DNA of 64,000 nucleotides from Rhea pennata. Taxonomy: Eukaryota > Chordata > Aves > Rheiformes > Rheidae. Where the stretch lies: assembly GCF_028389875.1 (NCBI RefSeq), contig NC_084674.1, positions 14,479,501 through 14,543,500 on the forward strand. Reading direction: 5' to 3'. Positions 1-9,887 of this stretch are shown one piece after another. Position 1 is the stretch's first letter; each line of letters begins with the position of its first letter. The position numbers and the translations under genes were made by a program. The notes below the pieces were generated by a model. The model was not told the origin of the DNA. It did no database searches and worked only from the letters and a program-made list of their open reading frames with translations.

Positions 1-817
1 AGAATGCAGTGAAGTGTAGTTAGTTGTGCAAGCATAAGATACACAGCATTTGTCAACCTGGGGTGCCAGTCGGCGCAAAGGCGACAGTTGTAGCTCAGTC
101 AGTCTTAAATATTCCAAGTTTTTCCGTTTTCATTTGAACTGAGTGTTAAAAAACAGTAAATATAAACTAAACTAATTGTGGGAAAGACTGAGATGGAGAT
201 CTCGGTGAAAATTTTTTAAAATAGAATTTTAAGAATTACTGAATATTGTATTTTCTGAAAGTATACAACAACCATTTAATGTCTGAATAAAGACTGCAGT
301 AAAAACTTTTTTGATAAATGAAGAATTTTTAAATTCTTGTGAAGAGTTACTGTTTGGTTATGACACTAACAAGCCCTGCCTTTGGGAAGTAATCCCATTT
401 TAGACTCTGGTATTTGTTTAAATTGTTGCTACTTTACTGGTGAAGTCTGATAGGATTTTAGGATTAAAAATATGCTGATGTGTGCACTGTTGCAATGCAT
501 TTTGCATTGTGTCCTGAGTAAATATATTTCTAGGAAAAAAAATAGCTAGGGCACAGAACTGTGGCTCTGTTTTTTCACAGTTCCTGTAAAGATTGGCCTT
601 ATTCTGGCTAAACAGAAAATCTGTCCAGTTCCCTTTTTCTGCTGCTGTTGTTGTCAGTTTAGTAACACTTAAACATTCACGCCTTTGTAGGTGCACACGT
701 AAACATTTCTTAACAGAGAACACATTGTATTTTTGTATTCCGTTTCATCCGCTGCTGTGCGTGCAAGTACTTTGCAAATGTTAGCAAATACTAGGTATGT
801 TTTAGGATGAAAGAACA
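1..817. other. Intergenic sequence, no gene seen
   Basis: AT-rich sequence with no convincing exon or RNA gene. From human synteny, ARF4 should lie to the left on the plus strand and converge on PDE12, so part of this stretch could be its 3' UTR; that is inference. Plus-strand AATAAA hexamers occur at 286-291 and, just beyond this stretch, at 1003-1008, the second followed by a GT-rich run. Neither is proven to be used. Confidence 0.4.
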
Positions 818-950
818 TCTGTCATGTCAGAGCAAAGGTCCATCTAGCTCAGTACTAGGTCTCTAACAGTGACCAATAATAGATGTTCAGAGAAATTTAT
901 AAGAAACAGGCAAACATATTTTGATATTTTCCCTAAATACAATCTAAGCT
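818..950. repeat. Old CR1-like interspersed repeat fragment
   Basis: The stretch reading roughly 'ggtccatctagctcagta', then 'gtctctaacagtgaccaata' and 'ataagaaacagg' resembles an old amniote repeat family that I associate with CR1/L3-type LINE tails. It is diverged and lacks clear ends. Family and orientation are from memory of the consensus and need a RepeatMasker check. Confidence 0.5.
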
Positions 951-962
951 ACAAGTTTGTGA

Positions 963-988
963 CTTAAGAGCCTTTTGAGGCTCTTAAG
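963..988. other. Perfect inverted repeat (11-bp arms, 4-nt loop)
   Basis: CTTAAGAGCCT at 963-973 is the exact reverse complement of AGGCTCTTAAG at 978-988, with the loop TTTG between them. An AATAAA hexamer and GT-rich sequence follow at 1003-1025. It could fold as an RNA hairpin if transcribed, or be a leftover of the adjacent old repeat. Confidence 0.75.
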
Positions 989-1008
989 ATGTTATTTTGA
1001 TAAATAAA

Positions 1009-4000
1009 AGGCTGTGCTGTGTTTTCCATCACTGACATGTCCAGTTGCTTTCTGAACTCACCTGAGCTTTTATCTGATTGTAAAACAAATGCATGGAAAG
1101 TTAAAGCATTTTTCGCATTTCACAGAAGGCTAGTCTGATAAATTTACAGAGCAGCTGTTAAGAATGTGGAAGCAGCATGAAATATTTTGTGTATCTGATC
1201 AGATCTCTCCGGGATCAAGCATTTCTTTGCTACATTTTCCCTCAGGTAAACCAGAATGTTTAATGCACTACAATTGTCTTGTAACAGACCCCTCCAACTG
1301 TGGCAGATCATCGACATTCTCCTGTAGCTGTAAATTCTCCTAGAGCTGTAAAATGTGGCTTTGTTTTCATCGAAAGTGTTCTGAGCTATTTTAACTGAGG
1401 TGTTCAGTATATAGGTATAACAACTCCTATATACTAAAAATTGTTTTTACAAGCCCCTGGCAGCTGAAATTGCCAGGAGTAACACATTTGCAAATAGGAG
1501 AGGAAGCGCAGAAAACATGAACCAGCTTTCGGTAGAAATCCATCCATGAGTCTTAAGCTGTAAATAACAACAGATACTTGGATCCACTAACTCTTTAACT
1601 ACCAGACACTGCAAGGTTGCTTTAGTTAATTTTAACTCAATGATTTATTTAAAAGCCATTTTGATCCTTCAGCATAACTAAAACTGTACGCGTTTGACAT
1701 TTGGCTTCTAGTCTTGCGTTGCTCAAACTTTTTTCTGGATGTTTGGAGTAAAAAAATAAGGGAAAGCACATAAGCAATCTGGGATGTAGTTTTTTTTTTT
1801 TTTTTTTTAAGCAGCTTTATTACTTCTACTTTTCAACACTTCTCTTTGAATCTCTAAGATCAAAATTAGTTTCCTCTAAGAACTGTGATTTATTTTGCTG
1901 GGCAGCTTCCACTATTTTGGAGTTCGAAGCAGTACTTTAAAGCATGTAACTGTTCTTTATAGATTCATTAAAATACACATCTGGATTATGATAATATAGG
2001 CAGTTTGGACCAGTCAAGTGAGTAGCTAAACGATTTGCCTAATAGTCAACAAAATTTAACTTAACAGATGGGTGATGCTGTGAATGAATGTGCAGAGGCC
2101 TACTAGTGTGCTAAATTCCATTAACTTCAGTGTAAAGTTTATGTTGGGAAAAAAAATGCCAAGATGCGTTCGTTATTTCCACACTGTGCCACTGATCCCA
2201 AGGAACTTCATGCAAGGTCTCCCTGAAAGATCAGGTCTCTATTTCGATCATCTTAATGCCCAAAGTCCATCTCTTATACAGTGAAGAAGAGTCAAAAATG
2301 AGATTTTTCCATTAATCTTAAACTAGGCTTCAAAACAAAATCACTTGTTAACAAAGAATGTAGATAAAATGTTGTTTTATAAGAAAAGATGCAAACAAAA
2401 ATATGAAAATACATTTGAGGTAATGTTACATCTGCTTTTTTTTTGTTCCTAAAACACCTTGCTTAACATCAGCAATGTATTTTTTTTGATTATATAATTA
2501 GTTCCAAAACCAAGAGAACTCTCTGAATTATTTATTCTTGCTAACAACAGTATTTGGTTTAAAACCATTGTTTTTTTTTAAATAGCTGTAGTAGGCTCTT
2601 CCTGTCCTTGGTAACTTAAAATCATGTGCTATAACTGGATAGGGGAAAGTACTTTACATATTTACTAAATTAACTGTGCTAAATTTCCTATTAGAAAGTC
2701 ACTGTGAGATCTCATAGACATGTGTTCTAAAGTTTTTCAACTAATGCAAATAATCCCAAATCAATTTAGATACCAAAGAGTTCACCATGAAACCTTTCAA
2801 ATTACATTATTTTTATTCACAAGGTACAATCAGCCTATTAACCAGTAAGTGGAATGGTGCAAGCCATTAATAATTCTGTCTTGAGGCTGTCTGAACATAG
2901 CTGTAGATCTTACCTCCTGGATGTGTCCAGAGATATCTTAAAAACAAGACTGAAATTTCTACATTAGCATGTAAGGCAAAGTTTTGAAAGTGTTATTTTA
3001 CATACAAGTATCTAAAGCATGTTGTGAACACATCATTGGTTTTCTAACTTTATTTACTGCACAGTTAGCAAACTGGAGAGGTTTTGACTTACCTTTTTAC
3101 TCCCTTCTTTCATTAACACTTTTTTTCTGTTTAAATACTGAGAAATCTTCTCAGGTGATTTGTCTGCAGAGGCATTACAGCTCTGATTGCATTTCTTTTG
3201 CCTCCTACAATGCACTTCAACAGGGAGTTCAACTTGATCTTTTTGCACTAGTAATTTAAGGGTTGTTTTGCCATGAAAGACACCAATAACTGGAAAGAAA
3301 TCAGGTGACAACAGTGACAGAAAATTGAAAGGGGAAGTTTATTAGGTGAAAGAGGAAGATCTAGCAAAACTTTGTTTTCAAACACTGTATTAGCTGCACA
3401 TGGACTAACGATGTAGAAGATGCTTATTACTGATTCATACCCCTCCCACACATTAAGAGAAGGTATGGATAGTATACATTTCCCAATATCCAAATATCTT
3501 TTACAACATAAAGACTAGACAATTTCTAGGAGGAATAACTACAACAAAAATAACTACTAGAAGTTCAGGCCTTTTTTGTACAACACAGAGGAACAGAATA
3601 GAGCAACTTCGATAAAGGTCTGCAAGTCACTTGTATTTCTTTTTAAAGATTTAGGAACGGTAGCTACCACATCACATTAATGATCTGTTTTCAGCAGGGG
3701 GAGGGCAGAATAGTTAAACTCAAATTGTAAATTGTTAAAGAGCTCCCTCCCACCTAGAGTTTGGAAGCTGTCCCAAACTTTGGATGTCTTATACAGGTAA
3801 TGACTAGACAACAGCAGGAACAGATGCTCGAGGCAGATGTAGCTTGCACTGGCAATCTGGTTTTAACCAATGCTAAATATACCCTAATATACCCTGAAGT
3901 ATATTAAGTGGGCAAGAAAAACATATCCAAATCCACATCATTTCAAGATTATAATGTGTTTGGTTTTGTTGAACAAGTCTATTCACTGATAATTAAAGAG

Positions 4001-4523
4001 TATCTTTTCAGAAGGTAGTAGGTAAATATAGATGGATCATGCCACTTACTAAAAATCTAGATACAGTAAATGAACAAGACTCTTTATATGCCTGAATTTA
4101 TTTAAAAGATGTGGCTTGTCATGACAGTAGTTACAATGATTTTGAATCAACTAAAGCCACTTCTTTTCAAATTCTGAATTAAACAGGGTTCAGCTTTTAC
4201 ACTCTTATAAATTAGATTCATATATCTTTTTTAACAAAATAATTTTTAAACATTTAAAAACACCTATAAAAAAGGTATATGATAATCCAATTTTCAAAGC
4301 TCCATGTCTTAAATATTTTTGTATTTTCTATTAGCATATAGAAGAAAGGGAAAGGAAGAGTTGTCATGCAGATAGTCAGATAATATTCAGTAGAACCAAT
4401 AAGCACAAACTTTTCAGTAATCATTCCAACTTTCTCTTGAGTAGCCAAGGTACAACTTCAGTTCCCCAATTATAAATTGACTTCTTGTTTTAAAACTCAA
4501 AAAAGCACCATGCAAATGCTGAG
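1009..4523 (-). other. PDE12 3' UTR and intergenic sequence
   Basis: No further coding exon is visible downstream of the PDE12 stop codon. Part of this region must be the PDE12 3' UTR. Minus-strand AATAAA hexamers (TTTATT on the plus strand) are seen at 4097-4102, 3338-3343 and 1816-1821, among others, so the true 3' end cannot be fixed from sequence alone. The rest is AT-rich DNA without a recognised gene. Confidence 0.4.
1790..1821 (-). other. AATAAA followed by a 19-nt A tract on the minus strand
   Basis: Read on the minus strand, AATAAA (1821-1816) is followed after 7 nt by 19 A residues (1808-1790). This is the layout of a polyadenylated 3' end copied back into the genome. It may equally be a chance A tract inside the long PDE12 3' region. 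No flanking target-site duplication was obvious. Confidence 0.3.
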
Positions 4524-4966
4524 CTATTTCCACTTTAAGTCACATATTAGTGCTATATGATCAGAGGGATGTGAAACACTTGGCAAAGCCTGATGGGTTG
4601 TTACTTCTTCATGACTTGGCAATGGAATGACCTGTTCAACTTCTAGAGCATTTTTGTCAATGAAAATGTAGTCCAGGCATCCATGAAAACCACCAACATA
4701 GTTTGTATAAGCAGGCTCTCCACAAGCGCTTTGCAGTTTGAAAGGATGACTTAAAGGCATATTGCACCTTTCTTCTTCTCCATTAGAGACCCAGTCTTCA
4801 TGATCTTCAGCAATACTACCACTGTTAATAAAACTGTAAGTCCCAGATGATGGCGTACTATTAAAATCACCACAGAATATGATTGGTATATTAGGATACA
4901 AATCACATGCTACATGCTTGATGTGAGATAAGGCTATAGCAATTTGGATAAGACGGATGTTCCCAC
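4524..4966 (-). CDS. PDE12: PDE12 coding exon 3 with stop
   Basis: Acceptor TTTTAG|GTGGGA; encodes residues 441-587 and the stop. It contains GDFNSTP, the conserved EEERCN and CGEPAYTNYVGGFHG stretches and the terminal SDHIAL motif. The protein ends in DLKWK, as the human one does. The frame is open further upstream into the intron, but the splice junction fixes the exon start. Confidence 0.97.
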
Positions 4967-7900
4967 CTAAAAGAAGTAAAAACATATTTCTTAGAATACT
5001 TTGTAATAGCACGGGAAGAATTTTCAAAATTGCTCATTTAAGCATATGTTATATAAGCTCTGAAATAGCAATCTGGCTTTAAATCCTCTCCGCACTATCT
5101 TTCAGAATAGTTTTCATAAATGAAGAAGCCTTTAAAGTGTGTGACTATCAAAATTTTACAGAAGTGGATGATGTTTTAAGTTAAATTAATGAATGCAAGA
5201 ACTGTGAACATTTAACATCCATATTTTGTTAACTTCCCTGCGACATTCAGATTAAGATCAATAGCCTACATGATTTAAGACTAAGGGCACATTTCAATAT
5301 TATTAAGGCCTCCAGTCAACATAAGGTCAGTTAGGCGCACACCACTCACTTGACAACCACACTAATAGCCTTCCTAGAGAACGAGAAAAGAGTCTCTTCC
5401 AAAAGCTTCTGTAGCCCAATTTGGTTCCCCTTTGGGCAGTACTTTTAGTATAGCTCCTTCAGATACAGGAGGATGCAGCAACCAAGAGCATGAGCAAGTG
5501 AAGTTTTATTTTATGGTCTACACTTTAAGTGGATTACGTGCATTGTGATTGCCTTGCTCTCAGCTATATTCTACTGATTCCCAGGCAAACCAGAATAATC
5601 TTACAAAGTGTGTGGGGGGGGAAAGTCTAGTGGCCTGGTTTGACCCATTAAGTTAAGAAGCGAAGCAGAAAGCCCTTAGTTCCATAAGAAAAGATTATAG
5701 CTGGGAAAGAATAGGGAGAAATCTATTCAAAAGACAAAGCAAGAATTAATGAAGTTCTCGTTTGAACTTCTGTTGCAGCAGAAAGAAGGAAGAAACCCAA
5801 CAGAACCCAGTTATCCTACATACATGACTGTGACAAAGTTACCTTTTGGATGCCAGTACAGATGAGTGTTAGCTACACAAACCTTCCTGGAAGGATCAGT
5901 TGCAGACTGAAGAACTGAAACCTGTATAAAAAAAAAAATAATCTTTCATAAGTCTTAAATGAGATTTTTTTAAAAAAAATCTATTAATAGCTTGTGCCTT
6001 TATGACAATCCAGTCTAAAGAATCCAACCTAGTGAATGGTACAGCTCAGAAGTTGAGTCCGTTTCTCTTCCATATGAAGTCAGGATATCAGCCAGTATAT
6101 TACCACTACAGAATTCCACTCATCCAGATATTTGACAAGTGCTCTTCCGCCTACTATGTCTCCTGTTAAGAAAAATATTTTTCTTTGGTTCATTCCATAT
6201 TTTTTCATAAGACACTGCTCATGGTCTGCCACTCTTAGCTACTTTTATTTTCTGTTCTTCCACTTCTGCAATGTAAGTGGAGTTCTGTTTCTGTTTCTAG
6301 CATGCAAACTGGGAAATCATGTAGTTGTGAAATTAAGCTTAAGTGTTCAGCTTAACCTCAGTTATCAAGGAAAGCTTGTTATTCCTGCTCAGCCCATGAG
6401 TAAGAAACCTTGCAACAATCAGTCTCTCCAAGATCCCTGACACAGGCCTGATCTTGCACTTACTTACACATCCTTAGTTCCACAAGCAGTCACATAGGCC
6501 TCAACAAGTTCACAAACTCGTCCAGCCTTATTTCCTTCCCTACTGTCACTTTTTAGAGTGGCATTATTAAAGCAAACTAACTTGATCTTATTTAAAACTA
6601 GCAGAATTAAGGTTTATCAAATATGTATTCTGAAAGAAGAGAATAAATAAGTAGCAAACAACTAAGCAGTTTGAGGAACTTATCTCCATAAGCAAATACT
6701 GGAAACCAGCACTCAACACCTGACCCAGTATCTCAACAGCTTATTTTATCTTAAAATGAAGAAAATCCTTTTGCTTTTTTAAAAATCTCCTAATTTTAAA
6801 TGTCGTTCCATAGATTAGTTTGGGTGAAGTCTCACTGTCAACGTTTTGTTCTTTATCGTCCCTAAGCTGCTTTTCAGGCCCATGCAGTTAGGCCACCCAA
6901 ATGCTGACTCCTGTCTCTGCTTAAGGCTGTTGGTATTTACCTCCCTCCTTCTCGCAGTCTGACACTCAACGTACCCAGCTTATTTCTTGGAGATGGTGGG
7001 AGGCGCAGAGGGGAAAGCGCGCGTGCAAAGCCAGTACCTGCAGCACAGACGATCTCTGGAGCACCTTCTCCTGCACCACGGGGTACTCGGCCAGCTTCTC
7101 CTGCAGCTCCTTGTGCACGGGGTCAGAGAGCAGGGCTTCGCTGAAAGCGATGTCGTGCTGGCTAAGGAGGCTGAGCTTGTCCCGGCGGTAGAAAGTGGCC
7201 AGACCCTCGTGCTGCTTCTCCTTCATCTTGAAGAGCCCTTCGAGCCCGAAGGCATCCAGGGCTGGGGCCAGGCTGTCGACGAAGACGGACTTGTCGACCT
7301 CCTGCAGGCAGACGAGGTCGGCGCTGTAGCCCGCCAGCTCCTTCTTGAGCAGGTTCTGGCGGTAGTCGAGCTCCAGGGCGTAGGGGGCGCAGTACGGGTA
7401 GAGCACGGTGCGGGAGAACTCGGTCTGCGCGTACACGTCGGCCAGGATGTTGTAGGAGACGGCGCGCAGGCGGCCGGCGGCGCACACCTTGCCCGTGTAG
7501 AGGTGCCGCGCGTCGAAGGTGCAGGCGCCGGGGCCGGCCTCCACGGGGCCGCTGCTCTCCACCTCGCGCGGCGGCCCGTAGCGCTGCGCGCCGTCGCCGG
7601 GGGTGCAGCGCAGCTTCAGCCGCAGCCCCACCAGCGCGTTGCCCGGCGTGAAGACGCGCTCGGCCGCCGCCGCCTCCACCCAGGGCTCGGCGCCGGCGGC
7701 CGGGCGCTGCTCGCGGTACCAGCGGAAGAGGCAGTGCTGCGGCGCGGCGAACTCGGCGCTCACCTTGGGGCACACGGGGAAGCCGGCGAGCAGCGAGCGC
7801 GGCAGCCGCAGCTCCGTGAGCGCCGGCGGGTTGCGCTCCACGCGGTACCGCGCCTCGCCGATGTGCAGCACGGCGCCGTCCTGCCAGGCCGCCGCGTTGG

Positions 7901-8279
7901 GCACCTCCTCGCCCACCGCCTCCCCGTCGCGGGAGAAGAGGCGCACGGCCGGCACCGGCGCCGCCGGCTCCTCCGCCGCGCCGCCCTCCGCCCGCGCCTT
8001 CTTGCTCTTCTTCGCCGCCTTGGCGCGGCCCTTGGCGGCGTTGGTGGCGATGCGGGCCAGCGCCCGGCCCAGCGGCTCCGCCTGGTCGCGCTGCATGTGC
8101 TTGGCGCTGCCGTCGGGGAGCACGAGCCGGAGGCTCAGCTTGGGCTCTGACGGCACGCACCGCACCACGGCCCGCTCCATGGCGGCGGGCACGCTGCCGC
8201 CGCTGCCCGAGGAGGAGGCGGAGGCGGCAGCAGCCGCCGGGCCGCGGAGCGCGGGGCCGGCGCGCAGCGTGCGCCACAT
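4524..8279 (-). CDS. PDE12: PDE12: 2',5'-phosphodiesterase 12 (mitochondrial), complete
   Basis: A 3'-5' exoribonuclease of the EEP (exonuclease-endonuclease-phosphatase) family. In mammals it works in the mitochondrial matrix, removing poly(A) from mitochondrial transcripts, and it also degrades 2-5A. Three exons (8279-7038, 5921-5843, 4966-4524; 1242+79+443 nt) join in frame to 587 residues plus a stop; the human protein has 609. The first Met begins an Arg/Ala-rich presequence, as expected for mitochondrial import. A second in-frame Met at residue 34 opens the conserved MERAVVRC block. Catalytic-core motifs are present in order: SYNILAD (275-281), LQEVD with its metal-binding Glu327, HEGLATFY (357 on), NTHL (432-435), GDFNSTP (473-479) and the C-terminal SDH with Asp576/His577. 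No active-site residue looks lost. The gene is divergent to DNAH12. The start at 8279 was chosen because it matches the known N terminus; the frame stays open upstream to an ATG at 8600, but that part looks like CpG-island 5' UTR. Confidence 0.97.
4967..5842 (-). other. PDE12 intron 2
   Basis: An 876-bp GT-AG intron. I see no gene, RNA or recognisable repeat in it. Confidence 0.85.
5843..5921 (-). CDS. PDE12: PDE12 coding exon 2
   Basis: A 79-nt exon encoding residues 415-440 and the first base of Gly441. The acceptor is TATACAG|GTTTC and the donor CAAAAG|GTAACT. It carries the conserved NTHLYWHP motif of the EEP core. It is too short to stand out as an open frame and was found by following the protein across the splice sites. 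Confidence 0.95.
5922..7037 (-). other. PDE12 intron 1
   Basis: A 1,116-bp GT-AG intron with an A/T-rich tract beside the acceptor. A 102-codon open frame on the other strand (6132-6440) has no recognisable product and is taken as chance. Confidence 0.85.
7038..8279 (-). CDS. PDE12: PDE12 coding exon 1
   Basis: Encodes residues 1-414: mitochondrial presequence, Lys/Ala-rich linker, the N-terminal beta-sandwich-like region and the first half of the EEP nuclease core. It ends at CTGCAG|GTACTG in phase 0. It is very GC- and CpG-rich compared with exons 2 and 3. That is why long spurious open frames appear on the opposite strand and in other frames here. Confidence 0.96.
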
Positions 8280-8345
8280 GAACCAGCCGCGGGGCGCCGC
8301 CGCCACCGCGCGCTCCCGGAAGCGGCGCGTCCCGCCCGGCCCCTG

Positions 8346-8420
8346 CCGCGGCGCAGGCGCGGCGCCGCTGCTGGCCGCCGCCACCGAGTGCGCCTGCGCG
8401 CCGATGGGGCGGGGCGGCCG
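8346..8420 (-). promoter_or_regulatory. PDE12 promoter: NRF1-like and GC boxes
   Basis: This CpG island upstream of the PDE12 start contains GCGCAGGCGC at 8351-8360 and TGCGCCTGCGC at 8389-8399. Both are close to the palindromic NRF1 consensus. A GGGGCGGGGC Sp1-type box lies at 8406-8415. No TATA box is seen, as expected for a housekeeping promoter. NRF1 commonly drives nuclear genes for mitochondrial proteins, which suits PDE12; use of these sites is inferred. Confidence 0.5.
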
Positions 8421-9769
8421 CGCGCTCCGCCTCTGGGGAGTCGCCTCAGCGCCTCCGCCCGGCCTGGGGGGCCGCCTTGTCCCGGCGTTAGCCTCTGCCG
8501 TCACTGCGAGGGGGTTGGCGGGCGAAGCGTTGCTGTTTGTGCCCTTTGCGACAAAAGTCTGTCCGGGAAAGGCTTCATGGCTTGATAAACGTCCGTCCAA
8601 AAGGGCGCCGCTTTTCTAAGCATTGTGCAGATAGGTGAAAGCTTCTGGATAAATCGGTATAAACCATTGTACTGATGGTTTGGCATTATTTTCTGCTTGA
8701 TCAAGATTGGGTGAACTGAACTGTCACCAAACTCTGGTACTTGCTAGGAAAGTGCCTGGTGCTTTCTGAAATGGCCCTAAGCAACAAAATTCCCTACTAC
8801 TTTTGCTGTTGCAGTCTCTGTGCTCGGAGGGCTCTACCCACATAGATCTAAAATCAGGGCATTAAGTGTCTTTGTCAAAGGTAGGCCCATGGGTGGTAAA
8901 TCTGTGGATTTTTTTTGTTTGTTTGTTTTAGTTTCCATTTGTATTTCTGCAAAGTAAGTGGAGGAGCTTAGCAACAGGTACAGCTGTTGAGGTTACATAT
9001 TTTTAAGCATCCTTGCTCTGATGTAAAACAAAGGTTTTACCTGCTTTGTGCAGACAGAAGACTGGAGGAGAGGGACTTAATGACTCGATTAGGCTGTATG
9101 TAAGTTTGTGTCAGGCTGAGAAATTTTAGATAAGATTTTTCCAACTCTCCTTTTTTCAGTAAAAAATTTATTATTACTCTGCTGTTGTGCAAAGCACAAC
9201 AAACATCATTTCTGTAGAATAAATAGGCCTTGAACCAGCTTTTTATTTTGGACAGGTGAACCTTGCTAAGAGTAGGGGTCTGTAGAGGCACTACTCACTG
9301 TTTTAAAGCCTGTGTGGTTATTTTTTTTCAGGAGAGGAGTCTGGTCTGCTCTGAAAGCAGAGGGGACATGGTTAAGGGTCTGGCTGTTAGCAAAATTAAG
9401 GTTTTGTGTGCAAGTCATCTGGTATCTTGGGGCTGAGATCGGTCATGATTAGCACACGTAGCCGTGCTAAGGGCGCTCATATACTGTGGAGGGGCTGCAC
9501 TGAAACCGCAGCGAACAACTAGGGCTTGAAACGGCTCGAGGGACGCTGACCGGAAGGGACAGCGTCCGGGCTCCAGGTGGGCGAGCGCCTCAGGACAGCC
9601 GCGACCGTGGGCGGCAGAGCCGGCGGCGCCAAACCCGCCCTCCCGCGGGCTTGTTCCGCTCAGAGACCTCGCAGGCCCGGACCCCGCTGGCGGAGAGGGG
9701 CCGGGAGCTCGCCGCGCTGCACCACCCCCAGTCCCGCCTTCGACCGTTAACGGCCGCCGCGAGGCCCCG
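8421..9769. other. Divergent intergenic region between PDE12 and DNAH12
   Basis: CpG-rich to about 8560, then AT-rich from 8600 to about 9500, then CpG-rich again. The AT-rich middle shows no gene; open frames there are short and have no recognisable product. A (TTTG)n-like run lies near 8918-8932. The two CpG islands look like separate promoters rather than one shared bidirectional core. Confidence 0.6.
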
Positions 9770-9806
9770 CCCGGCGCCCGCCCGGCGCCCGCCCGGCGCC
9801 CGCCCG
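9770..9806. repeat. 11-bp GC-rich tandem repeat
   Basis: Three perfect copies of CCCGGCGCCCG (9770-9780, 9781-9791, 9792-9802) plus a partial fourth, just upstream of the X-box. It may act as clustered Sp/KLF sites in the DNAH12 promoter, or be a simple unstable repeat. Confidence 0.8.
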
Positions 9807-9811
9807 CCCTC

Positions 9812-9825
9812 GTCTCCGCGGCAAC
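9812..9825 (+). promoter_or_regulatory. RFX X-box in the DNAH12 promoter
   Basis: GTCTCC-GC-GGCAAC fits the X-box consensus GTNRCC-N(0-3)-RGYAAC at 11 of 12 half-site positions, and the second half is perfect. It sits 62 bp upstream of the likely exon 1 donor. RFX factors with FOXJ1 switch on motile-cilium genes, including axonemal dyneins, so the position and match are meaningful. Binding is not shown here. A lone perfect half-site GTTGCC follows at 9942-9947. Confidence 0.55.
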
Positions 9826-9887
9826 CGCAGCGTTGTCCCGCGCTGCCCCCCTGCGCCAGCGGCTGCGCGCCCGCCGCGCAGGCAGAG
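9826..9887 (+). other. DNAH12: Probable non-coding exon 1 of DNAH12
   Basis: A strong donor, GCAGAG|GTGAGG, ends at 9887 within the CpG island directly downstream of the X-box. The first coding exon begins with ATG immediately after its acceptor, so an upstream 5' UTR exon is required. The 5' limit is only a guess; the transcription start is not visible. Confidence 0.4.

Noticed and set aside
8280-8600. In-frame N-terminal extension of PDE12 by 107 codons to an ATG at 8600
   Set aside because: The Pro/Arg/Ala-rich extension does not fit the known N terminus and spans the CpG-island promoter motifs. The Met at 8279 matches the family start and gives a plausible mitochondrial presequence.
6987-8619. 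Long plus-strand open frames (387 and 338 codons) and a second minus frame over PDE12 exon 1
   Set aside because: They are side effects of very high GC and rare stop codons. Their low-complexity Arg/Ala/Gly-rich products match nothing, while the PDE12 frame carries conserved motifs.
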